Source: Fibrobacter sp.
GTDB taxonomy: Bacteria; Fibrobacterota; Fibrobacteria; Fibrobacterales; Fibrobacteraceae
DNA: 64,000 nucleotides
Assembly (NCBI GenBank): GCA_024398835.1
Contig: JAKSIK010000006.1
Coordinates: forward strand, 1-64,000
Direction: 5' to 3'
Both the position numbers and the translations under genes were made by a program. The notes below the pieces were generated by a model. The model searched no databases. It saw only the letters and a list, made by a program, of their open reading frames with translations, and was not told the origin of the DNA. Every line of letters starts with the position of its first letter. Position 1 is the first letter of the stretch. This document shows positions 1-10,100 of this stretch, piece after piece.

Positions 1-1783
1 CTTCGCCTTCTTCGGTCTGGCTTTCTTCACGGAAGTGACCGCCGCAAGATTCTTCGCGGTGGAGGGCGTCGAGTGTGAGGACTTCTGCAAATTCCAGGAA
101 GTCAGCCACGCGGCCGGCACGTTCCAGGTTCTGGTTGAAGGAACCTTCGGAGCCGACGACGTTGACGTTGTGCCAGAATTCGTCGCGGAGAGCAGGAATC
201 TTTTCGAGAGCGGTTTCAAGGCCCTGCTTGTTACGAGCCATGCCCACGTATTCCCACATGATGTTACCCAGTTCACGATGGATATCGTTAACAGTGCGGT
301 GACCCTTGATGCTGAGGAGCTTCTGAATCTTTTCAGCCGTCTGCTTCTTGCAATCTTCGAAGGCCGGGTCAGTTTCAGAAACCTTTTCCAGCTTGGTGCC
401 GGCAAAGTAACCACCGATGGTGAACGGAATCACGAAGTAACCGTCGGAGAGGCCCTGCATCAAAGCAGAAGCGCCAAGGCGGTTAGCACCGTGGTCAGAG
501 AAGTTTGCTTCACCGAGAACGAAGCAACCCGGAATGGTACTCATCAAATCGTAGTCCACCCAGAGACCGCCCATGGTATAGTGGATGGCCGGGAAGATGC
601 GCATCGGAACCTTGTACGGGTCTTCATCGGTAATCTTTTCGTACATCTGGAACAAGTTACCATACTTGGCAGAAACGCCAGCAACGCCCATACGCTTGAT
701 AGCATCGGCGAAGTCGAGGTAAACGGCAAGCTTCGTGTTACCGACACCCATACCGGCGTCGCAAACCTGCTTGGCGTTACGGGAAGCCACGTCACGGGGG
801 ACGAGGTTACCGAAGCTCGGGTACTTTTCTTCCAGGTAGTAGTAACGATCTTCTTCAGGAATCTGGTCCGGAGAGCGGGTATCGCCCACCTTCTTCGGAA
901 CCCAAATACGGCCATCGTTACGGAGAGACTCACTCATCAAAGTGAGCTTGGACTGCAAGTCGCCATGGCGAGGAATGCAAGTCGGGTGAATTTGTGTGTA
1001 ACAGGGGTTAGCAAAGAGAGCGCCCTTCTTGTAAGCACGGAAGGCGGCGGTCACGTTGGAACCCTGAGCGTTGGTGGAGAGGTAGTAGACGTTACCGTAA
1101 CCGCCAGTGCAAAGGCAAACGGCGTCACCCACATGGCTTTCCAGTTCGCCAGTGATGAGGTTACGGACGATGATACCACGAGCCTTGCCGTCGATAACGA
1201 CGAGGTCCATCATTTCGCGGCGGGGGAACATGGTCACCTTACCGGCGGCAACCTGGCGCATCAAGGCCTGGTAAGCACCGAGCAGGAGCTGCTGACCCGT
1301 CTGACCACGAGCGTAGAACGTACGAGACACCTGAGTACCACCGAAGGAACGGTTGTCCAGAAGTCCACCGTATTCACGGCCGAAGGGAACGCCCTGGGCC
1401 ACGCACTGGTCAATAATCAAATTGGAGTTTTCAGCCAAACGATGCACGTTGGCTTCACGAGCGCGGAAGTCACCACCCTTCACAGTATCGTAGAAGAGAC
1501 GGTAGACGGAGTCGCCATCGTTCTTGTAAGCCTTGGCAGCATTGATACCGCCCTGGGCAGCGATGGAGTGAGCGCGGCGGGGGCTATCCTGAATGCAGAA
1601 GCTCTTAACGTTGTAACCGAGTTCTGCAAGGGAAGCTGCAGCGGATGCACCAGCAAGGCCGGTACCCACCACGAGGACTGTAAACTTACGCTTATTGGTG
1701 GGGTTCACAAGCTTCAGTTCGAACTTATGCTTGGTCCACTTTTCAGAGATTGAACCACCGGGGATTTTAGAATCAAGAATCAT
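1..1783 (-). CDS. sdhA: Succinate dehydrogenase/fumarate reductase flavoprotein subunit, 3' end cut by window
   Basis: Catalytic flavoprotein of complex II, interconverting succinate and fumarate on the cytoplasmic side of the inner membrane. The 594 visible codons are open to the left edge. They show the FAD dinucleotide motif GTGLAG (about residues 40-45), the HSIAAQGG segment whose His (about 72) is the usual covalent FAD attachment site, and near the end [13 protein letters not shown], the substrate-site Arg/His motif in the form typical of the long Bacteroidetes-like SdhA. ATG at 1783 follows AAGGAG, 11 bases after the sdhC stop. The iron-sulfur subunit presumably lies beyond the window. 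In a succinate-producing Fibrobacter it probably works as fumarate reductase, but sequence alone cannot fix the direction. Confidence 0.95.
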   Translation of the reverse strand, partial: MILDSKIPGGSISEKWTKHKFELKLVNPTNKRKFTVLVVGTGLAGASAAASLAELGYNVKSFCIQDSPRRAHSIAAQGGINAAKAYKNDGDSVYRLFYDTVKGGDFRAREANVHRLAENSNLIIDQCVAQGVPFGREYGGLLDNRSFGGTQVSRTFYARGQTGQQLLLGAYQALMRQVAAGKVTMFPRREMMDLVVIDGKARGIIVRNLITGELESHVGDAVCLCTGGYGNVYYLSTNAQGSNVTAAFRAYKKGALFANPCYTQIHPTCIPRHGDLQSKLTLMSESLRNDGRIWVPKKVGDTRSPDQIPEEDRYYYLEEKYPSFGNLVPRDVASRNAKQVCDAGMGVGNTKLAVYLDFADAIKRMGVAGVSAKYGNLFQMYEKITDEDPYKVPMRIFPAIHYTMGGLWVDYDLMSTIPGCFVLGEANFSDHGANRLGASALMQGLSDGYFVIPFTIGGYFAGTKLEKVSETDPAFEDCKKQTAEKIQKLLSIKGHRTVNDIHRELGNIMWEYVGMARNKQGLETALEKIPALRDEFWHNVNVVGSEGSFNQNLERAGRVADFLEFAEVLTLDALHREESCGGHFREESQTEEGE

Positions 1784-1794
1784 GAGTGGTCTCC

Positions 1795-2643
1795 TTAGTC
1801 AATGTTGAAAGAAACTTGAACTTCGCCAACAGAAGGAATCACGAAGGCAGCCTTTTCTGCGGCCTTCTTCTGCTGTTGCTGTTCGTACTGCGGCTGGAGG
1901 GCGCGGGACTTTTCAATCAGTTCCTGGGTAGCCGGTTGGTTGCCAAGGTAGAAGGCAGCCACAGCGGTAATGCCGAAACCAAGAGCGATGACCACGCTAT
2001 AGAGAATGCCGAACTTGTCGATAAACGGCGTCCACTTCTGGTGGGCGATACCGAGCGTCTGGAAGGCAGAGGAAATAGCGTGGAAGAGGTGCATACCCAC
2101 GACGAACATGCTCACTACGTAGAAAGCAGCCCAGGCGGGGTTAGCAAACATGGTGATAGTGGTGAGCCACATGTCGCGGACAATCTCACCCTGAGCGTTC
2201 ACGTATAGGAAGTGTTCGCCGAACTTGAGCATCATGAGGTGCTGGATGAGGAAAGCCACCACAAAGAGGCCAGACCAAATCATGGTGAAGGTTGCGAAAG
2301 TCTTATTACCCTTGCGAGCATTGACTTCGTAAGCGATGTCACCACGAGCCTTCTTGTTTTCGAGCTTGAGCGTCACAGCGAGGAAGATATGAATAGCAAA
2401 AGCAGCCACCAGCACCAGTTCGATGAGGTAAATCAGCTTTACCGGGAAGTGGAGGGGGTTGAAGCTAGTCAGGAACTCGGTGTAGGCATTGTAGGATGCC
2501 TGAGCGGAAGCCTGGTCGAAGTTTAAGAGTTGGAAGTTACCACACATGTGGCCCAGGACGAACAGGGCGAGGAACGCTCCCGTGCATCCCATGATCTGCT
2601 TCTTACCAATGGAAGAAGTAAGATACTTGATGATCCATTTCAT
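1795..2643 (-). CDS. sdhC: Succinate dehydrogenase cytochrome b subunit (b558 family)
   Basis: Di-haem membrane anchor that passes electrons between quinol and the SdhAB head. The 282 residues contain five hydrophobic helices. Candidate haem-ligand histidines lie in GHMCGNF (about 32), AIHIFL (about 84), IQHLMM (about 143) and MHLFHAI (about 182), as in the TIGR02046-type anchor. After the last helix there is a polar tail of about 50 residues with a QQQQ run, longer than the core fold needs. The start is preceded by AAGGAG. It lies 45 bases after ndk with no terminator visible, so ndk-sdhC-sdhA may be co-transcribed. Confidence 0.92.
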   Translation of the reverse strand: MKWIIKYLTSSIGKKQIMGCTGAFLALFVLGHMCGNFQLLNFDQASAQASYNAYTEFLTSFNPLHFPVKLIYLIELVLVAAFAIHIFLAVTLKLENKKARGDIAYEVNARKGNKTFATFTMIWSGLFVVAFLIQHLMMLKFGEHFLYVNAQGEIVRDMWLTTITMFANPAWAAFYVVSMFVVGMHLFHAISSAFQTLGIAHQKWTPFIDKFGILYSVVIALGFGITAVAAFYLGNQPATQELIEKSRALQPQYEQQQQKKAAEKAAFVIPSVGEVQVSFNID

Positions 2644-2688
2644 TGAGTTTGTCTCCTTAGAGGGGTCTTTGTTTTTTGTTTTTTAAAC

Positions 2689-3141
2689 TTAGAGAATGCA
2701 GCAAGCTTTCTTGCTGGGGGTTTCGTAAGCGTAGCGTTCCTTCTTCGTGAACCAGAAGTCCAGTTCGCGCTTTGCGCTCTTGGGGCTATCGGAGCTATGA
2801 ACCACGTTTTCGGTCATGGAAGGTGCAAAATCGTAACGGAGGGTGCCCGGTTCTGCCTTGGCAGGATTGGTGGCACCATTAATGGCACGGACCTTGGCAA
2901 TGGCATTTTCGCCACCCAGAGCGAGCATCACGGACGGGCCCTTGGTCATATAAGCTTCCAGTTCCGGGAAGAAGGGCTTCTTCACATGTTCAGCGTAAAA
3001 ACCGCGAGCGTCCTTCTTGGTCATCTGGTGCATCTTCACAGCGCAGACAGACAAACCGGCAGCTTCGTAGCGAGCGATAATCTGACCAACCAAACCAGAC
3101 TTCACTGCATTCGGCTTGATCATAGCAAATGTCATTTCCAT
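2689..3141 (-). CDS. ndk: Nucleoside diphosphate kinase
   Basis: Transfers the gamma phosphate from ATP to other (d)NDPs. The 150-residue protein begins MEMTFAMIKPNAV, the canonical Ndk start, and has the catalytic-His segment NVVHSSDSP (family pattern NxxHGSDS; here Ser replaces Gly). A longer reading from a GTG at 3153 is possible, but that GTG lies inside the AAAGGTGG ribosome site that serves the ATG at 3141, so I chose 3141. The protein ends KKACCIL, a chance CaaX-like terminus. A TATATTTCG box about 28 bases upstream of the ATG may be a -10 element. Confidence 0.95.
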   Translation of the reverse strand: MEMTFAMIKPNAVKSGLVGQIIARYEAAGLSVCAVKMHQMTKKDARGFYAEHVKKPFFPELEAYMTKGPSVMLALGGENAIAKVRAINGATNPAKAEPGTLRYDFAPSMTENVVHSSDSPKSAKRELDFWFTKKERYAYETPSKKACCIL

Positions 3142-3179
3142 AGTTAATACCACCTTTTATTGTGTTCTCGAAATATAGT

Positions 3180-5471
3180 TTAGTTTCCCTCGGCGTCTAT
3201 TTTCTTCATCAAATCGTCAGCCAGTTTCCCGCTACTTTTGATGTCCGCCATGAGCCATTCCGCAGATTCCTTCAGTTCGCTCTTCGGATACTTCTTACAG
3301 AATGCTTCCAGGACCCGGAGAGCCTCCTTGTCCTTATGCAGATTTTCGTTCAGAACGAACCCTCGGCTAAACATGGCCTTCTCCGCCTCCGGGTGTTCCG
3401 GCCAGATGGTGTAGAAAGCCTCGTAGTTCTTTTCGGACTCATCATAACGGCCCACATCGGCGTATGCCTGGGCGAGTTCCAGCATTGTTTTCTGGAATAC
3501 AGAATCCTCGCCGGCAAATGTTCTCAAGACAATTTCGTACAACTTAACAGACTTCTCAAAATTTCCTGATTTGCGCGACTCCGCCGCTTTATCCAGAATG
3601 TCTTGGGGAATTGTCTTCGGACACATCGTTTCCCATTGAGGGTCAAAGAAGGAACTGCGAACCTTATTCCAGGATTCCAGCTGTTTCATCCGCACATAGT
3701 TCATCCCGTAATTCGCGGAATACTTGTTTACCAGCTCACCCCTGCAAGATGCCAAGTCCTTGCCCGGGCAAACAGCTTCTCCGCCAATGACAAAGTCATA
3801 CTGCAACAGGTTATCCAGATACTTGACATAGGAGGAATCGGGAACCTGAGCGCTCTTCATGCTCAAATCCGCCTTGTAGTGTTTGAGGATGAATGCGCGG
3901 CGGGCCCCGCGAAGGGAAGCCTTATAGTACCAGGAATGGTCCACCTTCTTCTTTTGAGCCATCTCAGCCCCGATGGAGCTTCCCAACATCATCGCAACCA
4001 TTCTATTGTGTGTGTTTTGGTCTGAATCTTCCTTGCCCATTTCTTCCTGAAGAAGGCGTCGCACATCGGATTCCAGGAAAAGGGGCTTTCCCTTTCTCGA
4101 AATGATCACCGCCGAGGAATCCACAGCCCTGAAATCCCTTGTATAAACTGCAGGAATACCGGATTTTGCGCGTTCATAGGGTTTCACCTCGCTCGGAATC
4201 ACCGCAGAGACGTAGAACACATGGAAAAGCCCGTCATTGGATGAACGGTATATACCGGATACATACTCCTCAGCCTTCCCCGCCAGTTCCTTAAAGAGTT
4301 CCGGCATCATTCCTATCCCATACGGCAAAGCGTAATCCACCTTGACCTTTCCGATGAATCCGCCCTTCTCTGCAGTTTCCTTCACTTCGCTCCGGCTCAA
4401 TGCCACATTTTTGAAGGAATCCAGATTTTGCAGCAGGCCCAGACTTCTAATGGAATCCAGGACCATGGAATCCGCCATTCCTATGTGGTACAGTTCAAAA
4501 CCAGGAACCGTGCGGAAAAGGTTCTTATGGTCCTCATAGAATTTCTGAGGATTTTCAGGGGCAACAACCTCTGCCACAAAATCCTTATTCTCCCTCAATT
4601 GGGCATACAAGTCCTCCACCAGGAAATTACGCCGTTTTTCAATAAAATTCCTTTCGATGGTCGGGCGGACTTCTTCCAAATTGGCTTCAGCAAAAGGCGT
4701 TCTCGTCACAATCTTTATGGCAAAGTACTCAACGGTCGAGTCCCTATCCAACGCAAACATTCTCGCCTCACCCACCCTCATGGAATCTGCAGAGAAAAAG
4801 GCGCGGATAAAAATGCTATCCCTCAAAAATCCCTTTTCGCGGCCCTTGGACACATGGGCACTGTGAAGGTCATGCAGGGAATCCAGAGGAATACCCATGT
4901 TAAGGGTATCCGCCATTGACACCGCCCAGGCCGAATCGCTCTCAAAAACGGCGATGTGGACCTCTTCAGGAACGTCGTAATTGTGGAGGGAATTCCTGAT
5001 GAAGGTTTCCAAAGAATCCTTCGCCTTGTAGAGATAATACTGCTCTGCAACTTTTGACCTCACGGCAAGATAGTCGGCCCCATCAAAATCGTCTTTTTTC
5101 TTATCAAAGAAATCCCTAAGTTCCTCTTCCGTGTAGCCCAAACTCTGCTTGATAAAGATGTTCTGGTACACAAGGGCCAGGACTCGTTTTTCCATCAATG
5201 GGGAATAGGACTTCCACTGCTCCTCGTACTGAGGATTTTCCTGCAGAATTCTACCAACGAAAGCCGTTTCATCAAAAAGATTTCCATAGGCATCCATGTT
5301 CTTTTCCGAACTGAAATCGCCCAGTTCCGGATTGAAGGCGAGATTCAAGTCCTCCTGATACACATTCTCGCTGCCGATGCGGGCAATCAAGGTGTCCTTG
5401 TTCCCGACACCGTTGCAACCCGTCAGGGATACGGTTAAAAGTGCGCAAAACACAAAAAACAGACGTTTCAT
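3180..5471 (-). CDS. Lipoprotein with parvulin-type (PpiC) rotamase region and C-terminal TPRs
   Basis: Probable periplasmic folding factor. From the ATG at 5471 (GGAG 7 bases upstream) the 763-residue product starts with a lipoprotein signal, hydrophobic segment then SLTGC. The central region (about 330-430) has parvulin-like features: a KGGFIGKV strand, then a segment resembling the 'mpelf..l..aeeyvSg.' core, then the HVFYV strand. The last 140 residues read as two or three TPR units (EKSVKLYEIVLRTF, AQAYADVGRYDESEKNYEAF). The layout recalls SurA/PrsA-type chaperones, but the catalytic residues are not obvious, so isomerase activity is uncertain. It ends just upstream of ndk. Confidence 0.75.
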   Translation of the reverse strand: MKRLFFVFCALLTVSLTGCNGVGNKDTLIARIGSENVYQEDLNLAFNPELGDFSSEKNMDAYGNLFDETAFVGRILQENPQYEEQWKSYSPLMEKRVLALVYQNIFIKQSLGYTEEELRDFFDKKKDDFDGADYLAVRSKVAEQYYLYKAKDSLETFIRNSLHNYDVPEEVHIAVFESDSAWAVSMADTLNMGIPLDSLHDLHSAHVSKGREKGFLRDSIFIRAFFSADSMRVGEARMFALDRDSTVEYFAIKIVTRTPFAEANLEEVRPTIERNFIEKRRNFLVEDLYAQLRENKDFVAEVVAPENPQKFYEDHKNLFRTVPGFELYHIGMADSMVLDSIRSLGLLQNLDSFKNVALSRSEVKETAEKGGFIGKVKVDYALPYGIGMMPELFKELAGKAEEYVSGIYRSSNDGLFHVFYVSAVIPSEVKPYERAKSGIPAVYTRDFRAVDSSAVIISRKGKPLFLESDVRRLLQEEMGKEDSDQNTHNRMVAMMLGSSIGAEMAQKKKVDHSWYYKASLRGARRAFILKHYKADLSMKSAQVPDSSYVKYLDNLLQYDFVIGGEAVCPGKDLASCRGELVNKYSANYGMNYVRMKQLESWNKVRSSFFDPQWETMCPKTIPQDILDKAAESRKSGNFEKSVKLYEIVLRTFAGEDSVFQKTMLELAQAYADVGRYDESEKNYEAFYTIWPEHPEAEKAMFSRGFVLNENLHKDKEALRVLEAFCKKYPKSELKESAEWLMADIKSSGKLADDLMKKIDAEGN

Positions 5472-5588
5472 AGAAAGTCTCCAAAAGTCTTTGGAAAAGA
5501 TAAAAAAAGGATGAAAATAGCGGGAATCTTTTGTCAAAGAATCCCTGCTATGTGAAGGCATGGGTTTTGCGTTGGAATGGACCGAATT

Positions 5589-6722
5589 TTAGTTGTCCTT
5601 GAGGCAACGAACCGACCTTGCGATGTACTTGAAGTGCCAGAAGAGGCCTGTGTCATAGTCGTAGCCTAGGGTCAAGAAGAAAGCTCCTTCGTTATCGTAC
5701 TCCGTAGAACTCCAGAAATCGGCATATGTACCATTATAGAAGAATGCCTCATTGTGGATGCTATAGTTTCCAGCGGGAAGCGCAGAGAAACCATGGGTGT
5801 CATTGCCGTTACCACAATCATTCTCCCAACCGCTGGTTGCCTTGAGATAATAGCCTATGGTCGACGAGCTTGCATCGCCAGTATGACCATATCCGAAATC
5901 CGGGTCAATATAATTGATTAGCGTTTCAAATTCCCCATAGCTCGGCAGGTGCCAGCCACTGGGGCAGACGCCACGGGTGTTTCCGCTTGCACTGCACGTA
6001 ATGCCATCATCAGCATAGCCACAGCCCTTACCATCAGATGAGAATACTCCTGCGGAGTCCATGGCTCCAGCCCAACTGTATAGTCTACCATACAGGGAGC
6101 AATCTCCCTCTATTTTGTCTTTTCCTCCACCACACCAACTGAACTGAATACTGTCCTTAGCATCCTTCGGTAAAACTTTTAGGTCGTAGTTCAAATTCTG
6201 TGCCATCCAAGTCTGGGTGCTTGCACTACTGCCGATGGTCACCACCTTGTACACCTGGTCGTCGCGAGTGTCCAGGATTTCGCCATAAGTAATACCAGCC
6301 TTCAGATATGTGGACGGGGCGGCATCCTTGCAAGTATGGCCCGCAGGGCAGTTTTCGGCATAGTAACCCGCCGACATCACCTCCGCCACAGCTTCTTCAC
6401 TGGAACTGCTTTCTTCACTGCTGGAGCTACATTCTTCACTGCTGGAGGATTCCTCGGAGCTGCTGGAACTGGTTGCTTCTCCGCTGGAGGAGGAGTCGCC
6501 CTTCTTCGCTTCGGAACTGCTGGACTTCTTATCGGCAGCGCTGGACTTGCCTTCTTCCTTGGCGCTAGACTTGCCTTCCTCTTCAACAGAGGAAGAGGAT
6601 TCGTCTTCCGCCTCGATGGAGGAGCTGGATTCCTCTTCTGGGCCGGAGGAACTGTCGTCACCGCAGGCGGTGAACAGGGCAAATGTCGCGAGAATTGCGG
6701 AGGAGAGTAGTAGTTTCTTCAT
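5589..6722 (-). CDS. FISUMP-domain lipoprotein (Fibrobacter succinogenes major paralogous domain)
   Basis: Surface or periplasmic lipoprotein of unknown function. The 377 residues begin with a signal and lipobox ending FTAC, followed by GDDSSSG and about 90 residues of Ser/Glu-rich spacer. The C-terminal FISUMP domain (about 150-377) shows the family landmarks WMAQNLNYD, CSLYGRLYSWAGAMD, GVCPSGWHLPSYGEFE, LKATSGW, GFSALPAGN, FWSSTE and the terminal ARSVRCLKDN. Paired cysteines in this fold probably form disulfides. Start at 6722 is set by AGAAGGA and the lipoprotein signal. A second paralogue lies at 40.6-41.6 kb. The domain identifies the lineage but not a biochemical role. Confidence 0.9.
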   Translation of the reverse strand: MKKLLLSSAILATFALFTACGDDSSSGPEEESSSSIEAEDESSSSVEEEGKSSAKEEGKSSAADKKSSSSEAKKGDSSSSGEATSSSSSEESSSSEECSSSSEESSSSEEAVAEVMSAGYYAENCPAGHTCKDAAPSTYLKAGITYGEILDTRDDQVYKVVTIGSSASTQTWMAQNLNYDLKVLPKDAKDSIQFSWCGGGKDKIEGDCSLYGRLYSWAGAMDSAGVFSSDGKGCGYADDGITCSASGNTRGVCPSGWHLPSYGEFETLINYIDPDFGYGHTGDASSSTIGYYLKATSGWENDCGNGNDTHGFSALPAGNYSIHNEAFFYNGTYADFWSSTEYDNEGAFFLTLGYDYDTGLFWHFKYIARSVRCLKDN

Positions 6723-6749
6723 GCGTGAATCCTTCTGTGGAATTGCGCC

Positions 6750-6783
6750 CAAAAGTAGAAAAAACACTGGATGGCTCTGTCAA
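6750..6783 (-). promoter_or_regulatory. Predicted promoter of the FISUMP gene
   Basis: On the minus strand TTGACA (6783-6778) is followed after 20 bases by TACTTTTG (6757-6750), which fits TAnnTTTG, the -7 element of Bacteroidetes-type promoters. It lies about 28 bases upstream of the ATG and leaves a short leader with the ribosome site. Confidence 0.5.
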
Positions 6784-7165
6784 GCCAAATCGTACGCGGG
6801 CCCACTTCTCATCCATAAGTTTGCATAGGAGGGGCGCGCTCTGTCGGGCCTGGCTGTACATTCCTAAAACCGGTCCGCTAATAAAGATTTGCGGAAGTTC
6901 AATCAAAAACGCGGTTATGTTTATAAATATCTACGGAAAGGGGGCTTACGAAACTGGAAACGTTTGCTATGGCGCTCGATTTGTACAGATTGGCCTAGCA
7001 GAGCCGGATTTCACATGCTCATTTGTTCATTAGTCCAACATAGATCATTCGTTTTGCAGAAGGCGCCATTTTTATCGGCATTATTTTTGCCGACATGTGC
7101 ACGTAACTCATTGATATTCAACGACTTATGCGTGATAAGGACAAACATGTCAACCCATTATATGC
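6784..7165. other. Intergenic region without a recognisable gene
   Basis: The whole gap between the divergent FISUMP and tamB genes is 457 bases (6723-7179). Apart from the promoter boxes at its two ends I see no coding signal, RNA gene or long repeat. A weak six-base stem with a T-rich loop lies at 7076-7094 (TCGGCA / TGCCGA), and a five-base one at about 6875-6897. Confidence 0.5.
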
Positions 7166-7171
7166 TATAAT
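7166..7171 (+). promoter_or_regulatory. TATAAT box immediately before tamB
   Basis: A perfect TATAAT ends eight bases before the TTG initiation codon of the tamB-like gene. A transcript from this box would start at or within a base or two of the start codon. No convincing -35 is seen. Confidence 0.45.
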
Positions 7172-7179
7172 TCTACCCG

Positions 7180-10100
7180 TTGAAGAAGAATACTTCGACA
7201 TTTAGGTTCACCGCCGCCATTGCGACGGTTATTGTTGGCGTGTTGGCTCTATGCGCCTGGTTGGGGCATAGTGTCCTCGTTTCTTACCTGTCATCCACCC
7301 ACACTTATAATGGAGTCGAGGTTACCCCCTACGGGCACCAAATGGAAGGGCTCCTCACCCACTCCTTTGATTCCATCGCCGTAAAAAAGGGGAACTCCAC
7401 TTATGTAGTGCGGAAGCTGGACTTCGATTTGACCGTTGTTGGCGATTCCAAGGGGCTCGCCCTCAAGGCGGATGCCGTCGAACTGGATATCAAGAGTGCG
7501 GAAAATTCAAAGGACAAGCAGGACTCCGCCACGGGGCCACCGAGCATTCCAGAGGAACTGAAGTTCTACCTGCCCGTAAGCGTGGAGGCGAACAGCCTCT
7601 CGATTAAGGTGGACAGCGCCGCATGGACGGCGAAAGATATTTCCATCCGTAGCGAAGGCGAACACCAGGTTCGCGTTAAAGCGCGTGACATTGAAGGCGA
7701 CAACATCGCCCAAAAGACTTCTGTCGAAGTGGCGGCAAACTTCAGCGGGCAGAAGGTGTATGCGGACGGTCAGATTGTGGCTGGTTCCGATTCCGTGCAC
7801 ATGAATGTGGCAGCGAACAAGAGCAACCTGACGGAAGTCTCCACCCAGGTGAACCTGGATGTGAACAATCCGGAGGAGTGGCTGCCGTTCAAACTGCCCG
7901 AGGCGGTGCCGCCTATCGGGAAATTGAAGGTGAGCGGTTCCGCCCGCCTGGATGCGAGAAAGAATCCGCATTACGACGTGACCATCCAAACCCGCGTGGG
8001 TGCGTTCTGGCCGTTAAAGACACAGAATGTGAACCTGCACCTCAAGGGCGGGCCACAGGGCTTCCATGCCGTGGTGAACCTGCGGGACGACGAAGGCGGG
8101 CACATCTTTGCAGAGGGCGATGTAGACAAGAACTGGGACTTCAAGGCGAGCGGTAAGGTGACGAACCTGAGCGCCATGTTCGGGCCCCAGATGATGCCTA
8201 TGGACATGATAATTCATTCTGCCTCCAAGGATGGTGACGTAATCCGCGCGAAGGCGGAGACGCGTCAGGGCTCCATCGTGGAAGCGACCATCAACCTGAA
8301 GGACAAGTTCCGGATGACCTACACCGGCGACATGTCGCCCTACGAGCAATGGGCGCTGGACTGGAGCAAGGGAAGACTCGTCCTGAAGGAGCGGTTCAAG
8401 GTGTACGGCACGGTGGAAGATGCCAAGACCCGCATTTTGGTGAAGATTCCCAATGTGTACGACGCCTACGAAATCCGCGCGGACTCACTACAGACCGTTC
8501 TCCTCATCGACAAGAACGGCATTGACTTCTCCGACGGTATCATCTACTCGCCTAAGGAGACCTTTGACTTTACCGGTGATGTGAAGTGGAATGGCAAAGG
8601 CCCCCACACTTCATGGGAAGTGATTCAGCGGCACGGCGGTGTGGCGAGAGCCTACGTTTCCATTCTGGATTCCATTTCCCTAGATGTCACTGCGGATAGT
8701 GTGGAAGTTTCCACCATACCTTTTGCGAATATCAAACTAAACGAAAAGTTAAGCGGCAAAGTAACGGGACACTGGTTCCAGAACTTTGACAAAAATTCTG
8801 GTGTAGCCGATGTGAGCTTTGACGGCAATTTCGAGCCCTTCAATTTGCAGGCCCATGTGAAAGGGTATGAGAACAATGACACCGTATTTGTAGAGAAAGC
8901 TGAAGCTTTGCAGAACAAGAACCGCGTGGAGGCCGAGGGAGCCTTCATTCTGCCCAATGATTCCAATCCGAACTTCGACCCCACAGGAACTCTACCCATT
9001 CAGGTATTGCACGCTTGGATCATGGCAAAAGACTTCAACATTCCTTTGCTTCTGGAACCATTGAATGATTCAACCATGACCTCTGGTCTAATCACAGGAG
9101 ATCTTGCCTACAATGAAGGCGGAGGCCTGCAGGGGAACATCGATTTCACTGACTTGAAATTCAGTAACATTCCGAGCCATCTGCTCAGCATCAACAAGAT
9201 GAACCTCTTCGCTGAAGGCAACAAGATGGAGCTAAACGCCTATCTGGATATTGGCAACGGCGGATGGACCGGCAACACACAGGTGATTTTAGACGACATA
9301 TTCAAGCCCAAACGCCATGTCAGCATATCCCATAGTAGCGACAATGGTGGCGACCTTTATGCAGAAGGCTTCATTGATTCACTACTCGTCTTCAACGGCA
9401 AGATGAATATGAATGGCTCCTGGTTTATCCCGGGAACCTTAAGTGAACTTCAGCGTACAGATGTGTCTGTTGACGTTACCGCAGACATACGCAAGGGACT
9501 CAAGGGTGTCACTGCAGACTTCCGTGCGGATTCCACCTTACTGAAACTTCAAAAAATGAACTATCGATTCCCTGTACGCGTACGTGGGCATTTAGAGGAT
9601 GGAATCCTGGACGTGTCCGAAGCAAGCACGCAGAATGACAGCGGAGAAACCATTTCTGGAAAGATTCGTTTGGACTTGGACAAGTTCCAGGTTGAAGCCT
9701 TTGATGTGGAATCCAAGTTGTACTCCATACGCACCGCAAGTCATACCGTTGTGGTTGAAAATGTCAGCGGGCATTTAGAAGACACTGAAGAAAACATGGT
9801 TCTCTCTGCACAAATCCCTACCATACGCTACTTGTTCCACAACGAGACTTATGGCGATGCAGAAGCCTTGGGCCACAGCAATCTCTACTTTGCCATTCCA
9901 CACGCAAAAGAAGGCATCATTGAGAACAAGACCATTGGCGGTGAGTTGGTTGTAGACCGCCTTCTGTACCGCAAGAACATTGAAATTGAGATGACACCTT
10001 CTTCATTGGATAAGTTCATTTCCATGTTCCACAATGCAGTAGCCCGAGTGAAGAAATCCGAAACTCAAGAGGCCAAGATTTCCACAGCAAGGCCCATCAA

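Noticed and set aside
35-1753. 572-codon plus-strand open frame
   Set aside because: Antisense shadow of sdhA, whose protein is unmistakable; the plus-strand product matches nothing and mirrors the codon bias of the real gene.
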